Source: Celerinatantimonas yamalensis
Lineage (GTDB): Bacteria; Pseudomonadota; Gammaproteobacteria; Enterobacterales; Celerinatantimonadaceae
Assembly: GCF_046054155.1 (NCBI RefSeq)
Contig: NZ_JBEQCT010000012.1
Location: 17,863-81,862 of the forward strand
DNA length: 64,000 bases
Reading direction: 5' to 3'
The stretch's first letter is position 1. Each line of letters starts with the position of its first letter. Position numbers and translations under genes: made by a program. This document shows, in pieces, positions 1-9,627 of the stretch. A model generated the notes under the pieces. The model did not search any database. It was not told the origin of the DNA and saw only the letters and a list, made by a program, of their open reading frames with translations.

Positions 1-3000
1 ACGTTTTAATTGCCGCTGGTTTGGATCGGTTTGGCTTGGCGCCAGCAAATAGCGATGTTTAAACAATAACAACACATCAGACTCAGGGTTGGGAAAGGCC
101 CCTACAATCACAATATGATTATCACTACAGGCGTGAAAGAGTTTCTCAACATTATGGTAGGCAAGCGTGCCAATTTCATCGATAGGCCAATGGATCGTCA
201 CATCGGCATCGGCGCGCATTAAACGGGTAAAGGCTAGCAAGTATTTGCACAAAATGAGATAGGCCATGCCGTGGCTGGATGATTCTAGCAGCTGGCGATC
301 ATTTTTAATAACTAGCTCTGAGCCACCTTCACTCAGATGTAACTCGAGGCGCAACAGTGACTCCATCCGATATTGCTCATCAGCGCGCAGCAAGTCCACA
401 ACATCCGCCAGCGCATCAAGATAGGCATCCGAGGGGAGTGCTTTACCTGAAGCGCTCCAATCATCATAGAGCTTGGCGAACTCTTGAAGTGGTTGCCAAA
501 ACCCAAGTTCATCGATAGTTGAGATAATCCGCACCTCTGACTTATCAATTCCTTCAAGGGTCAAATCATCCGCAACCGCATCACTTAAGCGACTACTTTG
601 CTGAGTGATACGCCGATTAATATCTCTAAAAACAGTAAAGAATTTTTGCAAATCGCCGCCAATATTCTCACCCATCTCCAGCAGCTGTTGCTGTTGGTCG
701 CGCAATATTCGCAACAGATCGGCTAAAATTTTCAGTTGAAGACGAATATCATTCGGATCGAGCAGCTGGCGTTTTTCGTAGTCTAAGCGATCTAAGAACT
801 CGGCCCCAGCATCTTTGCTCAAAATACTTTCAAACTGCTCAAGCTGCGCGCGTAATTGGCTCTCGCACTGGCTACGCTGGGCGAGCGCTTGGTTGGCGCG
901 GGCTAGTCGCTCACTCAGATCCCCGTCCAGTTCTGCTGCACCATCAACTGAAGATGGTAGCTCTAATATACGCATTTTGCTCAGCAAGGGGGTCAACTGG
1001 TTGAGCCATTGTTCGGCTTGCTGGAGCTGCTCTTGAGCTTTATCACGCTGCGCATCGAGCGCTTTGCGCTGGGTATTAAAAGTGGATTTAAGCGTGCTCA
1101 GTTGCGCGTTTAACTGACGTATCTGCTGCTTTAACTGTGTTTCTTGTTCTAGCAATTTGGGGCGCAGCTGCTGCCAATCTAGTTGAATAAAACGCTGCCA
1201 AGCGGTTAATTCATCCTGCCGACTTTCAATGGTTTTAATCGACTCACTGAGCTGTTGCTGACGCTGTTTTAATTGCGCAATACGGTGCGGGTCGATTCCC
1301 TTATCGGAAAGCTCTTCATTAAATGCCTGCTCAAGTTCTTTGAGCTGTTGGTGATGATTGTGACGTTTATCTTCAAGCTGACGCTCCAACATTTCAAATT
1401 GTTCATCGAACACCTGCAAAGCACTTTGCCAGTCGACTTGAAACTCCATCATCTGCTGGTGATGATCATCTTTGAGTGCCTGCAGTGCATCACGCTGCTG
1501 CACTTGCAACTGCTCACTTTGCTGCTGAGTTTGCTCAAGTGTGCGCCGCGTCTGCACTTGGCGCTGTTCGGTGAATTCATGCAGCTTGTCTTGCAGTCGC
1601 ACTCGCGCATCACGTGCATACTCAATATTTTGCCCCGCCTCAGTCAGTTGCCACTGCATTGACTCAACTTGCTGGCGCTTAACCTCAGCATCATCGTGCG
1701 CACTGCGGAGGGCTTTTTCTGCATGCTGTTTGCGCGCCCGCGCTTGATCGACATCTTGCGATGCTTGCTGCAGCTGCTGGCGAATACCGGCTTCATCTTG
1801 CGCATAATCTGGCGGATCAATAGCGCCTAGCGCCAATTGCACACCAAAGAGTGAGTCACCAACATCACCAATATTAGGTTGTAAATCGGCGCGTTCGAGT
1901 AAGCGAGCATCAATAACCTTACCAACGTTTTGCTCCCAACCTGGATAATGCTGCTGCAGATACGCGCGTAAACTACCCGTGTCGGGCGTAAGTTGACGCT
2001 GCAATTGTTGCAACTGCATCTCGCTGCGATGCAGCTGTTGACGAGCCACACTGAGCGCACCATCGGCATCGGTTGTCATCTCCCGAGCTTGTTGCCAGAG
2101 CTGCTGCAATGCACTGAGCTGCTCGGCGCATTGTTGATGGTTCATCTGCGCCTGCTCCAAACGCCGTTCACTAACATGCAGCTCATCTAACTCAGCTGCG
2201 CTCAGCGGTGAGTGCGTCAATTGGTTTTGTAGGACAGCGAGTTGGCTCTGCACCGCCGAAAGTTCTTGATGGAACTGCATTTGCTGAGTTTGTAGCCGCT
2301 CTTGAAACGCCTGTTCTAATTCGTTTTGTTTGGCCTGTTGCTGTTCGCGAAGCGCATCCTTTTGCTGTTGCAGTTGCTTTGTTTTGCTGTGGTTGGTCTC
2401 ACTTAAACGTTGTAGAGTCTGCGCTAATTTGGCCTTTTGCTGGTCAAGCTGGTGGGCCAAATCGCCTTGCAGGTCGAGCATCAATTGATATTGCTCTTGG
2501 ATCTCGGCCAACGTTTCTCGCTGCAGTGGTAGCGCCTCACTCTCTTGCTGCAATTGCCACATATGGCGCTGTTCATAACGCTCGTAACGCTGCTGCAGAT
2601 CATCTAAGCGCAGCGTACTCTCCTGCAAGTCAGATTCGACTTTGCTCAACTGACCATTGAATGTTTGTTGCTGCTCGGAGAAATCATCACGCAATTGCTG
2701 CAACTGCTGGTGAATCGCTTGTCGTGAGGTTTGCCAATCGGCGCGTTGCTGCATCTGTTGCTGATGATCAACGTCTAAGCGTGGCAATAAGCGGCCAAGC
2801 TGAGCCTGTGTACCATCCAACTGACGCTCTAATTGGGTGAGCTGTGCAAAATCCTGTTGCAATCGTTCCAGACGCATCGACTGGCGCATCTGAGTAATCC
2901 ACTCTCGGGCTTTGGCATTTTTCACTTTAGTCGTGGGTACAGTGACACCATCTTCTTCAAAAATTGCCGCTAGCATCGACTTGAGGGTATCCATTTTGCC

Positions 3001-3603
3001 CTCTTTGGCATGTACGGCGCTGACTAATTTTTCGATATGCCGCAGCTTATGCGTATGGCTGACTAACCCAAATTGGGTCGCCAAACGGCGCAATTTTATA
3101 ATCTCGCTTCCACTTGCGCGTAGCGCGCCAACATCATTTTGGATGATGCTGCGATATTCGCTGGTCGCACTGATTTTTGCCGACATTTGGACGTCGCTTC
3201 GCAGGCGCATGGCACTGCTCCACTGCGCATAGCTATAGGCGATGAGTTCTTGAGCGCTGTCTTGTAGATACCACTCGCTGTGATAGGGAGCCGCAACCAA
3301 GCGATAATCCACCCCGCCTTCACTTTTACGCGTTAATACAACTTGGCAAACCGAGCCATTATCGCGTTCGTACTCGTAAATAATGTAGCTGTTGCTGTAA
3401 GGCAGATAAAATTCATCAAATTTTTTGCGGGTTTTGGGCACCACACGATTGGGCTGCTCCCCATAGAAGACGGGGATCAAGCGCTGCAGAGTAGTTTTTC
3501 CTGAGGCATTGGTACCACAGAAGTTAGTATGATCGTCGAGATCGATCTCGACCACGCCTGTTAGATGAGTATGCAGTAAAATAATGCGGCGCAATTGTGA
3601 CAT
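1..3603 (-). CDS. DUF3584-family SMC-like coiled-coil ATPase (partial, runs off the left edge)
   Basis: The minus-strand frame is open from the ATG at 3603 to base 1 (1201 codons, no stop), so the C-terminal end is missing. The N-terminus carries a Walker A motif, GTNASGKT, at residues 30-37. A long Gln/Leu/Glu-rich coiled coil fills most of residues 280-1050. Near the left edge a SSSHGMAYLILCK segment and a Walker B-like IHWPIDEIG (about residue 1138) restore the second half of an SMC/Rad50-type head. This head-coil-head plan and the N-terminal wording match the DUF3584 (PF12128) ATP-binding proteins as I know them. The cellular role of that family is not established; DNA binding, chromosome handling or phage/plasmid defence are inferences from the SMC fold. 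Partner genes would lie beyond base 1. Several plus-strand reading frames here are antisense shadows. Confidence 0.85.
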   Translation of the reverse strand, partial: MSQLRRIILLHTHLTGVVEIDLDDHTNFCGTNASGKTTLQRLIPVFYGEQPNRVVPKTRKKFDEFYLPYSNSYIIYEYERDNGSVCQVVLTRKSEGGVDYRLVAAPYHSEWYLQDSAQELIAYSYAQWSSAMRLRSDVQMSAKISATSEYRSIIQNDVGALRASGSEIIKLRRLATQFGLVSHTHKLRHIEKLVSAVHAKEGKMDTLKSMLAAIFEEDGVTVPTTKVKNAKAREWITQMRQSMRLERLQQDFAQLTQLERQLDGTQAQLGRLLPRLDVDHQQQMQQRADWQTSRQAIHQQLQQLRDDFSEQQQTFNGQLSKVESDLQESTLRLDDLQQRYERYEQRHMWQLQQESEALPLQRETLAEIQEQYQLMLDLQGDLAHQLDQQKAKLAQTLQRLSETNHSKTKQLQQQKDALREQQQAKQNELEQAFQERLQTQQMQFHQELSAVQSQLAVLQNQLTHSPLSAAELDELHVSERRLEQAQMNHQQCAEQLSALQQLWQQAREMTTDADGALSVARQQLHRSEMQLQQLQRQLTPDTGSLRAYLQQHYPGWEQNVGKVIDARLLERADLQPNIGDVGDSLFGVQLALGAIDPPDYAQDEAGIRQQLQQASQDVDQARARKQHAEKALRSAHDDAEVKRQQVESMQWQLTEAGQNIEYARDARVRLQDKLHEFTEQRQVQTRRTLEQTQQQSEQLQVQQRDALQALKDDHHQQMMEFQVDWQSALQVFDEQFEMLERQLEDKRHNHHQQLKELEQAFNEELSDKGIDPHRIAQLKQRQQQLSESIKTIESRQDELTAWQRFIQLDWQQLRPKLLEQETQLKQQIRQLNAQLSTLKSTFNTQRKALDAQRDKAQEQLQQAEQWLNQLTPLLSKMRILELPSSVDGAAELDGDLSERLARANQALAQRSQCESQLRAQLEQFESILSKDAGAEFLDRLDYEKRQLLDPNDIRLQLKILADLLRILRDQQQQLLEMGENIGGDLQKFFTVFRDINRRITQQSSRLSDAVADDLTLEGIDKSEVRIISTIDELGFWQPLQEFAKLYDDWSASGKALPSDAYLDALADVVDLLRADEQYRMESLLRLELHLSEGGSELVIKNDRQLLESSSHGMAYLILCKYLLAFTRLMRADADVTIHWPIDEIGTLAYHNVEKLFHACSDNHIVIVGAFPNPESDVLLLFKHRYLLAPSQTDPNQRQLKR

Positions 3604-3881
3604 GAAAACCCTTCTCATCGAATGACACCAAGAGAAAATGCTCAGCATCAACAATCAATGCCCATATTATTCATGGATTAAGGCGAAATGCCAGTCATTC
3701 ACCCAACCGCGGCGACAATCAACCAAGACTCAAGACTACGATAGGGCAAACATCCCATCCTCGCGCACGCTAGCATCTTTGCTTAACCGAAGAAAACAGG
3801 TCACAGGCAACTGAGCATTATATGTAATCGTTTACACTCATGAATAGCGACGAGATCTAATTTTTAAAAAATTTATTGTTG

Positions 3882-3903
3882 TAATTAAATGGCAATTTAA
3901 TTA
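3882..3903. repeat. AT-rich perfect inverted repeat in a divergent promoter gap
   Basis: TAATTAAAT and ATTTAATTA are perfect 9-bp arms around a GGCA spacer. They lie in the 439-bp gap (3604-4042) between the divergently read DUF3584 gene and the chemoreceptor. The position suits an operator for either gene, but no regulator is adjacent and no clear -35/-10 pair was recognised. The rest of the gap is AT-rich and holds no convincing gene. Confidence 0.4.
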
Positions 3904-4042
3904 TTGCAAGCCATATCAATAAACTCATATTTAGTCATTGCAGGTCTATTGCGTAGCGGGCAAATTAAGTGAGGTTTTATCTGGTTGTAGCGATTAATTC
4001 GGCATTGAATGGCTACGCAAGCGGTATATTAAAGGGGAATCC

Positions 4043-5746
4043 ATGGACGCTATCTATCGCCGATTTAAACTCACAACACTGATCTCCTTACAAAGTGGCA
4101 GTGTCATTCTTTTATTGTTAATCGGCGCATTAGTGGCAACGCATACACTGACTCAGAAAATCGTCAACTTTGAAAAAAGCACGTTGATTCAGCAGGTGAC
4201 GATCACAGGTCATGTGGCGAAAAAGATGTCTGGCAGCTTTGTTGCCCTTAAATACCTGCTTAATTCAGCGCGATGGGGGGAAAAAGACTCCGGTTATTAT
4301 TTGCTGGTTGATGGTCAAAGTGGCCGCATTTTGATCGACCCCATCGATCACAAAAAAGAGGGCCAATTGCTCACCAAAATACAATTGCAAGATGGTCGAA
4401 CATTACAACAAGCCATCGCCAGCGTCAGCCAAACCAATAAGGCACAATTGGTGGCTTACAGCGCTCGCAACCCCATCGTCAATAAAATGCAAACCAAGCT
4501 ATCTTATTTGTACCCACTCCCCGAAAACGGCTCGGTATTGATCGGTGGGTCATTTTTGAGTACTTCGTCGTTATTAACCAAACAGCTTAATATCGGGATC
4601 TTTTCACTGACAGGCTTGTGCGGTTTATTTGTACTAATCGGTATATTTGGCATTGCGCGACATATTCGAAAACGGATCAAAGGGTTACGCGCGGGGATTG
4701 AACTGGTTGCACAAGGTAATTTTCGTCAATCAACTTTAATATCTGGTCAAGATGAATTTGCTACCCTCGCCCACTATCTCGATCAGGGCCAATCGACCCT
4801 CAATGATCTGATGCATAAACAGGTCACCATGGGAGAAAATGTCGCGAGCGAGTCCAATCAGATTGATGCACGGCTCAACCAAGCCTCTGGGCAAACAGAT
4901 CAACTGGTGCATCAAACGGAACAACTCAAGCAAGCGATGTCACAACTGTTAGATGGAGTATCGCATGTACTCGAAACCACCCAAGATACCGCAAATCAAG
5001 CACAGCTTGCCTATCGGCAAAGCCAACAAGGGCAATCTCAAATCAAAGAGGGGGTGAGCCATATCACCCATCTGAATCAGCAATTAGAGCAAAGTCAGCA
5101 AGCGATTAAAGCAGTTAGCAACGGCGTGTTAGACATTCAGTCGATTGTCGCCACCATTGCTCAGATTTCTGATCAAACCAACTTGCTGGCGCTCAACGCA
5201 GCGATTGAATCGGCGCGCGCCGGTGAACATGGTCGCGGGTTTGCAGTGGTTGCCGATGAAGTGCGCAAACTGGCCCTAAGTACCCAACAAGCAACTGAAC
5301 AAATTGCCAAAATGATCCAAACTCTGCAGCATCAAGCTCAGGCCGTCGTTGATGGCAGTGAACAAAGTATGATCATCGCTAGTGATTGTTTAGATGTGAT
5401 CAATCATGCAGGCGATCACTTCAGTGCTATTTTAAGTGGGGTGGATGACCTGCGTGATCGCAACGGACGAATTGCCAGTGCCACCGAGCAGCAGCATCAG
5501 ATCTGTCAACAGATGAATGACTATGTGCTCTCATCGAGTCAGCATTTAGATACCCTTAATAACAATCTCCAAGAGATCGCTCAAAACAGTTCCGCCCTCA
5601 AACAGCAAACCAGCATACTTGATCAAACGTTGTCTAATTTTCAGTTACGAACAAAGCTGGACGGAGCACACAACCATGACACATCGGTGAGCGCTAGTGT
5701 GGCGCGTCGACCGCCACAGCTTTCGCCAGAGCTGCAACGCAGATAA
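4043..5746 (+). CDS. Methyl-accepting chemotaxis protein with single-Cache-like sensor
   Basis: This 567-residue inner-membrane chemoreceptor has a first transmembrane helix at about residues 13-34, a periplasmic region at about 35-180, a second helix at about 186-207, a HAMP-like stretch, and a cytoplasmic signalling coiled coil. The hairpin tip carries the conserved DQTNLLALNAAIE...AGEHGRGFAVVADEVRKLA block near residues 377-412. The periplasmic part includes GYYLLVDGQSGRILIDP, typical of small Cache sensor domains that bind organic acids or amino acids; the ligand cannot be read from sequence. AAAGGGGA lies about 5 nt before the ATG. No CheR/CheB pentapeptide is seen at the C-terminus. No che genes are in the window, so it is an orphan receptor. 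Confidence 0.93.
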   Translation: MDAIYRRFKLTTLISLQSGSVILLLLIGALVATHTLTQKIVNFEKSTLIQQVTITGHVAKKMSGSFVALKYLLNSARWGEKDSGYYLLVDGQSGRILIDPIDHKKEGQLLTKIQLQDGRTLQQAIASVSQTNKAQLVAYSARNPIVNKMQTKLSYLYPLPENGSVLIGGSFLSTSSLLTKQLNIGIFSLTGLCGLFVLIGIFGIARHIRKRIKGLRAGIELVAQGNFRQSTLISGQDEFATLAHYLDQGQSTLNDLMHKQVTMGENVASESNQIDARLNQASGQTDQLVHQTEQLKQAMSQLLDGVSHVLETTQDTANQAQLAYRQSQQGQSQIKEGVSHITHLNQQLEQSQQAIKAVSNGVLDIQSIVATIAQISDQTNLLALNAAIESARAGEHGRGFAVVADEVRKLALSTQQATEQIAKMIQTLQHQAQAVVDGSEQSMIIASDCLDVINHAGDHFSAILSGVDDLRDRNGRIASATEQQHQICQQMNDYVLSSSQHLDTLNNNLQEIAQNSSALKQQTSILDQTLSNFQLRTKLDGAHNHDTSVSASVARRPPQLSPELQRR

Positions 5747-5773
5747 TTGAAAATAAATAAGAGCCATAAAAAA

Positions 5774-5806
5774 GCTCAGTCAACAACACGGTGGTGTTGA
5801 CTGAGC
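5774..5806. terminator. Bidirectional hairpin between convergent genes
   Basis: A perfect 12-bp stem (GCTCAGTCAACA/TGTTGACTGAGC) with a 9-nt loop sits between the chemoreceptor stop (5746) and the aldo/keto reductase stop (5860). Read leftward it is followed directly by TTTTTT, a good intrinsic terminator for the reductase. Read rightward the following ATCATTTCTT is a weaker T-rich tail. Confidence 0.8.
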
Positions 5807-5859
5807 ATCATTTCTTACCAGCTACAATCATCTGACTCATTCATCTATTCTTATTTACA

Positions 5860-6729
5860 CTATGATGCGGCTTTTCCGGATTGATCAAGCTGGGCAAATT
5901 CATCATCTGTCAGTGTCACCTCAACAGCCGAGACATTTTGCTCTAGGTGCACCACTTTGGAGGTTCCTGGGATCGGCAATATCACTGGACTACGTTTAAG
6001 TAGCCACGCCAACGCAATTTGGCTAGGCCCTACCTGATATTGCTCAGCTAATTGAGCCAGCAATGTGCCAGAGCCAGCTAAATCGCCGCTATCTAAAGGC
6101 GCCCAAGGGATAAAGCCAATCCCCTGCGCTTGGCAGTAATCAAGCACATCTTCATGTTTGCGATCAACTAAATTGTAACGATTTTGCACCGTAGCAACCG
6201 GAAAATACTGCTGGGCTGCCTGAATATCCTCAATACTGACTTCACTTAATCCCGCGAAGCGAATCAGTCCTTGCTCAAGCATCTGTTTGATGGCATCAAA
6301 CTGTTCTTCACGCGCCACCTTCGGGTCAATACGATGTAACTGCCACAAGTCCAACTGCTCAACGTGTAAGTTGCGCAGACTCTTATGCACTTGTTGCAAC
6401 AAATATTCTGGCCGCCCCAGTGGGATCCATTGGTTAGGACCGGTACGCGAGTTGCCGCCTTTAGTGGCAATGACAACTCCCGTATAAGGGTGTAGCGCTT
6501 TGGCAATCAACTGTTCTGAGACATCGGGGCCATATGCATCGGCGGTATCAATGAAGTTAATTCCAAGTTCTGGCACTCGCTTTAATGTCCTCAGTGCCTC
6601 AGCAGGGTCTGCTGGGTCACCCCATATTCCGGCACCGGTAATGCGCATCGCGCCAAAACCAAGTCGATGAACGGCTAACTCACCACCGAGTTTAAAATCC
6701 CCTGATAAACGTGCATTGGGTTGTGTCAT
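5860..6729 (-). CDS. Aldo/keto reductase (PdxI/YdbC-like oxidoreductase)
   Basis: This 289-residue NADPH-type aldo/keto reductase has the usual (beta/alpha)8 length. The tetrad is visible: Asp and Tyr in FIDTADAYG, Lys in VIATKGG and His in LWQLHRID. The C-terminal coenzyme-binding segment reads SPVILPIPGTSKVVHLEQN. The wording is close to E. coli YdbC/PdxI (pyridoxal reductase), but that subfamily's substrate is not fixed by these motifs, so I give no symbol. The start was set at the ATG at 6729 because a strong GGAGGGG lies 3 nt upstream; the same frame is open for another 41 codons of non-conserved sequence. It stands alone, transcribed away from the LysR gene's 3' end. Confidence 0.9.
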   Translation of the reverse strand: MTQPNARLSGDFKLGGELAVHRLGFGAMRITGAGIWGDPADPAEALRTLKRVPELGINFIDTADAYGPDVSEQLIAKALHPYTGVVIATKGGNSRTGPNQWIPLGRPEYLLQQVHKSLRNLHVEQLDLWQLHRIDPKVAREEQFDAIKQMLEQGLIRFAGLSEVSIEDIQAAQQYFPVATVQNRYNLVDRKHEDVLDYCQAQGIGFIPWAPLDSGDLAGSGTLLAQLAEQYQVGPSQIALAWLLKRSPVILPIPGTSKVVHLEQNVSAVEVTLTDDEFAQLDQSGKAAS

Positions 6730-6762
6730 ATCCCCTCCGTTTTCAATTTGTGAGGCCCTTAT

Positions 6763-6780
6763 CACTCTGCTGATAGAGTG
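6763..6780. promoter_or_regulatory. Possible operator upstream of the aldo/keto reductase
   Basis: CACTCT-GCTGAT-AGAGTG is a 6-bp-arm inverted repeat 34 bp upstream of the reductase start. One half resembles TetR-type operators. The arms are short, so this is weak. The rest of the gap from 6730 to 7133 holds only the hairpin at 7046-7079 and no gene that I can support. Confidence 0.25.
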
Positions 6781-7045
6781 TATTGAGCAAATATAGATTG
6801 AGGGGCAATCGAAGAAATTACAAGGGCAGCATGCATAACATGATATGAACAAGCCAGAAGAGTTCTTTGTACTGAATGACGCTTAACATTCTCATCTTTG
6901 TGCGCCAATAGACCGATAGTCGCCGACGCTAACTGCTTTAAATCGCTCGTGGAGCAGCATAGCGATACATCGCTAAGCTAGTCTGCGCTCTAAATATATC
7001 GGTTTAGGCAACGTAACGGTGATTTAACTAAATTTGTTAAAGTGC

Positions 7046-7079
7046 GGAACGCTGCACTTAACGGTGAGTGCAGCGTTCC
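7046..7079 (-). terminator. Strong hairpin downstream of the LysR gene
   Basis: A perfect 13-bp stem (GGAACGCTGCACT/AGTGCAGCGTTCC) with an 8-nt loop lies 54 bp past the LysR stop. In the leftward direction it is followed by the T-rich GCACTTTAACAAATTT, a moderately good intrinsic terminator. Confidence 0.6.
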
Positions 7080-7133
7080 CAAGAACATATGATTGTGGCT
7101 AACACGGAGGCTATGGTGTTCGCTGCGTCAAAC

Positions 7134-8033
7134 TTAAGCGGAAAGTTGCAACGGCTTAGCAATCTGCTGACAATGGGTCTTAAGGCAAGTTTTCAGCGCT
7201 AACGTTGCCCGTGATTGTGGGCTATCCGCGCGGCTTAAGAACATGACCTCAAATGGCAGTGGATCGGCGATAGGCACCACTTTTAATTTATGTTCATAGC
7301 AGCGCGCCGTGAATAGATCGACCACCCCAACACCGCCGCCAGCGACAACCATATCGGCAATCACCGAGTAGCTTTTAATCTGCAATGTGCCTTGCGCCGA
7401 CAACCGTTGGCGTAGCATAGCGCGGTGCAACACTTCCCCTAGTGGATCATTGGGCTGCATCATAATTAGCCCTTGCTGGCATAACCATTTGAGCGTCACC
7501 ATAGCAGACGATGGCATATCAAGGGGTAAAATAGCCACCATATTGGCTTGAAATAGCGGTTCAGCGAATAACCGCGCAGGGACGTGCTGACCAAATGCCA
7601 AGGCAAAATCGACATCTTTAGCGAGGACTAACTGGCATAACGCCGCAAAGTGTTCAGTCATCAGCTCAATTTGTAATCCAGGGTGCTGCTGGCGAAAGTC
7701 AACCACACTGGGAGCCACAACCATCTGACCAAACGCATGCGCTGCACCAATATGGATAGTTTTTGCACCATTTTCACCCAATCGTTTCGTCAGTGCAGTG
7801 ATTTCTTTTAATTTCTCATACACCGCTTCAATTTGCGGGATCAACATCTCCCCCTCTTGGGTCACCTGCATCCCTTGCGCGTGACGTTCGAACAAACTAA
7901 ACCCGAGTTGCTGCTCGGTATGGCTAAGAATTCGGCTTACATTGGGTTGAGAAACATTCAGTAAGCGCGCCGCACCACTAATCGAACCTGCCTGATAGAT
8001 AGCCTGAAATATTTCAATTTGTCGTAATCGCAT
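7134..8033 (-). CDS. LysR-family transcriptional regulator
   Basis: This protein of about 299 residues has an N-terminal winged helix-turn-helix (RQIEIFQAIYQAGSISGAARLLNVSQPNVSRILSHTE, split over residues 4-38) and a periplasmic-binding-like effector domain from about residue 90. It probably activates or represses a nearby catabolic or transport gene in response to a small ligand. The ATG at 8033 is preferred because AGGAGAG lies 7 nt before it; an ATG 11 codons upstream has no good ribosome site. Divergent from it is the MFS transporter at 8282, the usual LysR target arrangement, with a 248-bp gap. The ligand is unknown. Divergent control of the transporter is an inference. Confidence 0.92.
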   Translation of the reverse strand: MRLRQIEIFQAIYQAGSISGAARLLNVSQPNVSRILSHTEQQLGFSLFERHAQGMQVTQEGEMLIPQIEAVYEKLKEITALTKRLGENGAKTIHIGAAHAFGQMVVAPSVVDFRQQHPGLQIELMTEHFAALCQLVLAKDVDFALAFGQHVPARLFAEPLFQANMVAILPLDMPSSAMVTLKWLCQQGLIMMQPNDPLGEVLHRAMLRQRLSAQGTLQIKSYSVIADMVVAGGGVGVVDLFTARCYEHKLKVVPIADPLPFEVMFLSRADSPQSRATLALKTCLKTHCQQIAKPLQLSA

Positions 8034-8281
8034 TGCTCTCTCCTGACCGCTCAAACTCCTTTTCATAAGATGCTTGCAATTTATACACCTGTTAAGTTAA
8101 TTCACCAAAATTAGCGGTTGATTCTAAGCATATTTGCCCGTAATCTCTTGTCCAGCTCACTAATTTTTCAAGCCAAGGATAGTGCCACCGATGTAGATCG
8201 CGCTTTTCTATCAACCCATGATGTTCCCTTCTTTGGAATAAAACTCTGCGGTACACAATTGGACCTGCAGCGGCTATCTAT

Positions 8282-9538
8282 ATGGATTTGACTATGAAAA
8301 GACGACTGTTTCAGCGTATCTATGTATTGCTACGCACTCACCCCAGTTTCAGTGGGTGGTTGGCCTTTGACACTTTAAGCACAATTGGTTCACTCATGAC
8401 CAATCTGGCTGTTTACGGCACCTTGGAGCGCGTGCAGGCAGGCAGTACTTGGTTTACCTTAGCCTACTTAAGTAGCACTACACCCGGCGTATTAGCTGCC
8501 TTCGGAGCCCGCTACTACCGCGCCAAATTCACTATTGCTCAAGCGTTGTTGCTGGCCAATGTGTTATCCTCTGTTGCCTTACTGATTACTTGGTTAGGTT
8601 ATCACGAGGGAAATCTAGCTTTGCTGCTCAGCAGTAATTTGATCCTATCACTTTTGGGCGGGGCGACTAGTGCCCACCTTGCACTGTATTTTAAACGTCA
8701 GTTTCAAAGTGACGAAATCAGCTTATTCACTGCGCTTGATACCACCGTGTTTGCCATTCAAAGTTTATTTGGAACGCTGCTCGCAGTCGTGCTGTTTGCA
8801 CTGATATCAGTCAATATGATGATACTCATCGATGCGCTTACCTTCATCTTGCAAGGCATTGCGCTGTGGTACTTAACCCACCGTTTTGCCAGTGACTTTG
8901 CCGCTACCCCAGCACCTTCGACACAACGTTTGGTTTTCAAAGCGCTGAGTGCACAGCAAAAGCAGGTCCTTTTTATGGGGCCTGCATTAGCGTTATTTGG
9001 CTGCGCGTTTTTAAGTTTAGGGCCGGCGTTGGTGAGTGCCCAGCATTTTGCCTCAATGCAGTTTGGCTTGGCCTTCACCCCAGTTTTGGTGTTTACCCTG
9101 TGTCGGACTCTCGGGCAGCTATTGGGACCTGTCATCGCCCATTATTTGCCGATGCAGCGACTGACCCAAAGCTTCTGGATGACACCCACCACACTAGTGG
9201 TATTTTGTAGCTGCTATTACATCATCGCCGAACTTAGCAATCTGACGGCTATTTTAGTGCTGGTGATTGCGGCCCATATTGTCTCAAATATCCTTTCAAT
9301 GTTAGCTTTTGATGGCCGACTGCGCTTTTTTGATGAAACCCAAGCACCACTGGTTGCAAGTCTGAGTCACTCTTTCAATATGGGTGTGGGAACGATTAGC
9401 GCCTTGATGATCAGCGCGCTAGTTGGGATAGTCAGTTTCCAAGCCGCCTTTGCTGGATTACTGATTTTGTCGGTGTTGCTAGCAGGGATCTGGATGATAG
9501 GTTTTACGCGCTTCAAAACAGTCAAACCGCGCGCTTAA
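8282..9538 (+). CDS. MFS-type transporter
   Basis: This protein of about 418 residues is almost wholly hydrophobic with around 12 predicted membrane helices, and it looks like a major facilitator superfamily permease. I do not recognise the subfamily or substrate. Position divergent from a LysR regulator suggests regulated import or export of that regulator's ligand. A second in-frame ATG at 8294 (MKRRLF), preceded by GGA at about -10, may be the true start. The upstream 8034-8281 region is AT-rich and probably carries both divergent promoters. A hairpin follows the stop. Confidence 0.8.
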   Translation: MDLTMKRRLFQRIYVLLRTHPSFSGWLAFDTLSTIGSLMTNLAVYGTLERVQAGSTWFTLAYLSSTTPGVLAAFGARYYRAKFTIAQALLLANVLSSVALLITWLGYHEGNLALLLSSNLILSLLGGATSAHLALYFKRQFQSDEISLFTALDTTVFAIQSLFGTLLAVVLFALISVNMMILIDALTFILQGIALWYLTHRFASDFAATPAPSTQRLVFKALSAQQKQVLFMGPALALFGCAFLSLGPALVSAQHFASMQFGLAFTPVLVFTLCRTLGQLLGPVIAHYLPMQRLTQSFWMTPTTLVVFCSCYYIIAELSNLTAILVLVIAAHIVSNILSMLAFDGRLRFFDETQAPLVASLSHSFNMGVGTISALMISALVGIVSFQAAFAGLLILSVLLAGIWMIGFTRFKTVKPRA

Positions 9539-9547
9539 TTGATGAAT

Positions 9548-9586
9548 ATGGCTTGGCAAGCAACTTTCTATGCTTCGCCAAGCCAT
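9548..9586. terminator. Hairpin between convergent MFS and iaaA genes
   Basis: ATGGCTTGGC pairs perfectly with GCCAAGCCAT, and after one bulged C the stem continues AAGCA/TGCTT around an 8-nt loop. It sits between the two convergent stops (9538 and 9628). Neither side has a strong T run, so termination efficiency is uncertain. Confidence 0.55.
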
Positions 9587-9627
9587 CTGCGGCGGATCGG
9601 TTGGCCAAATCACCGACCTAAGAAAGG

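Noticed and set aside
2208..2660. 150-codon plus-strand reading frame
   Set aside because: It is antisense to the coiled-coil of the DUF3584 ATPase, with no ribosome site and no family look; the minus frame is open across all 3.6 kb.
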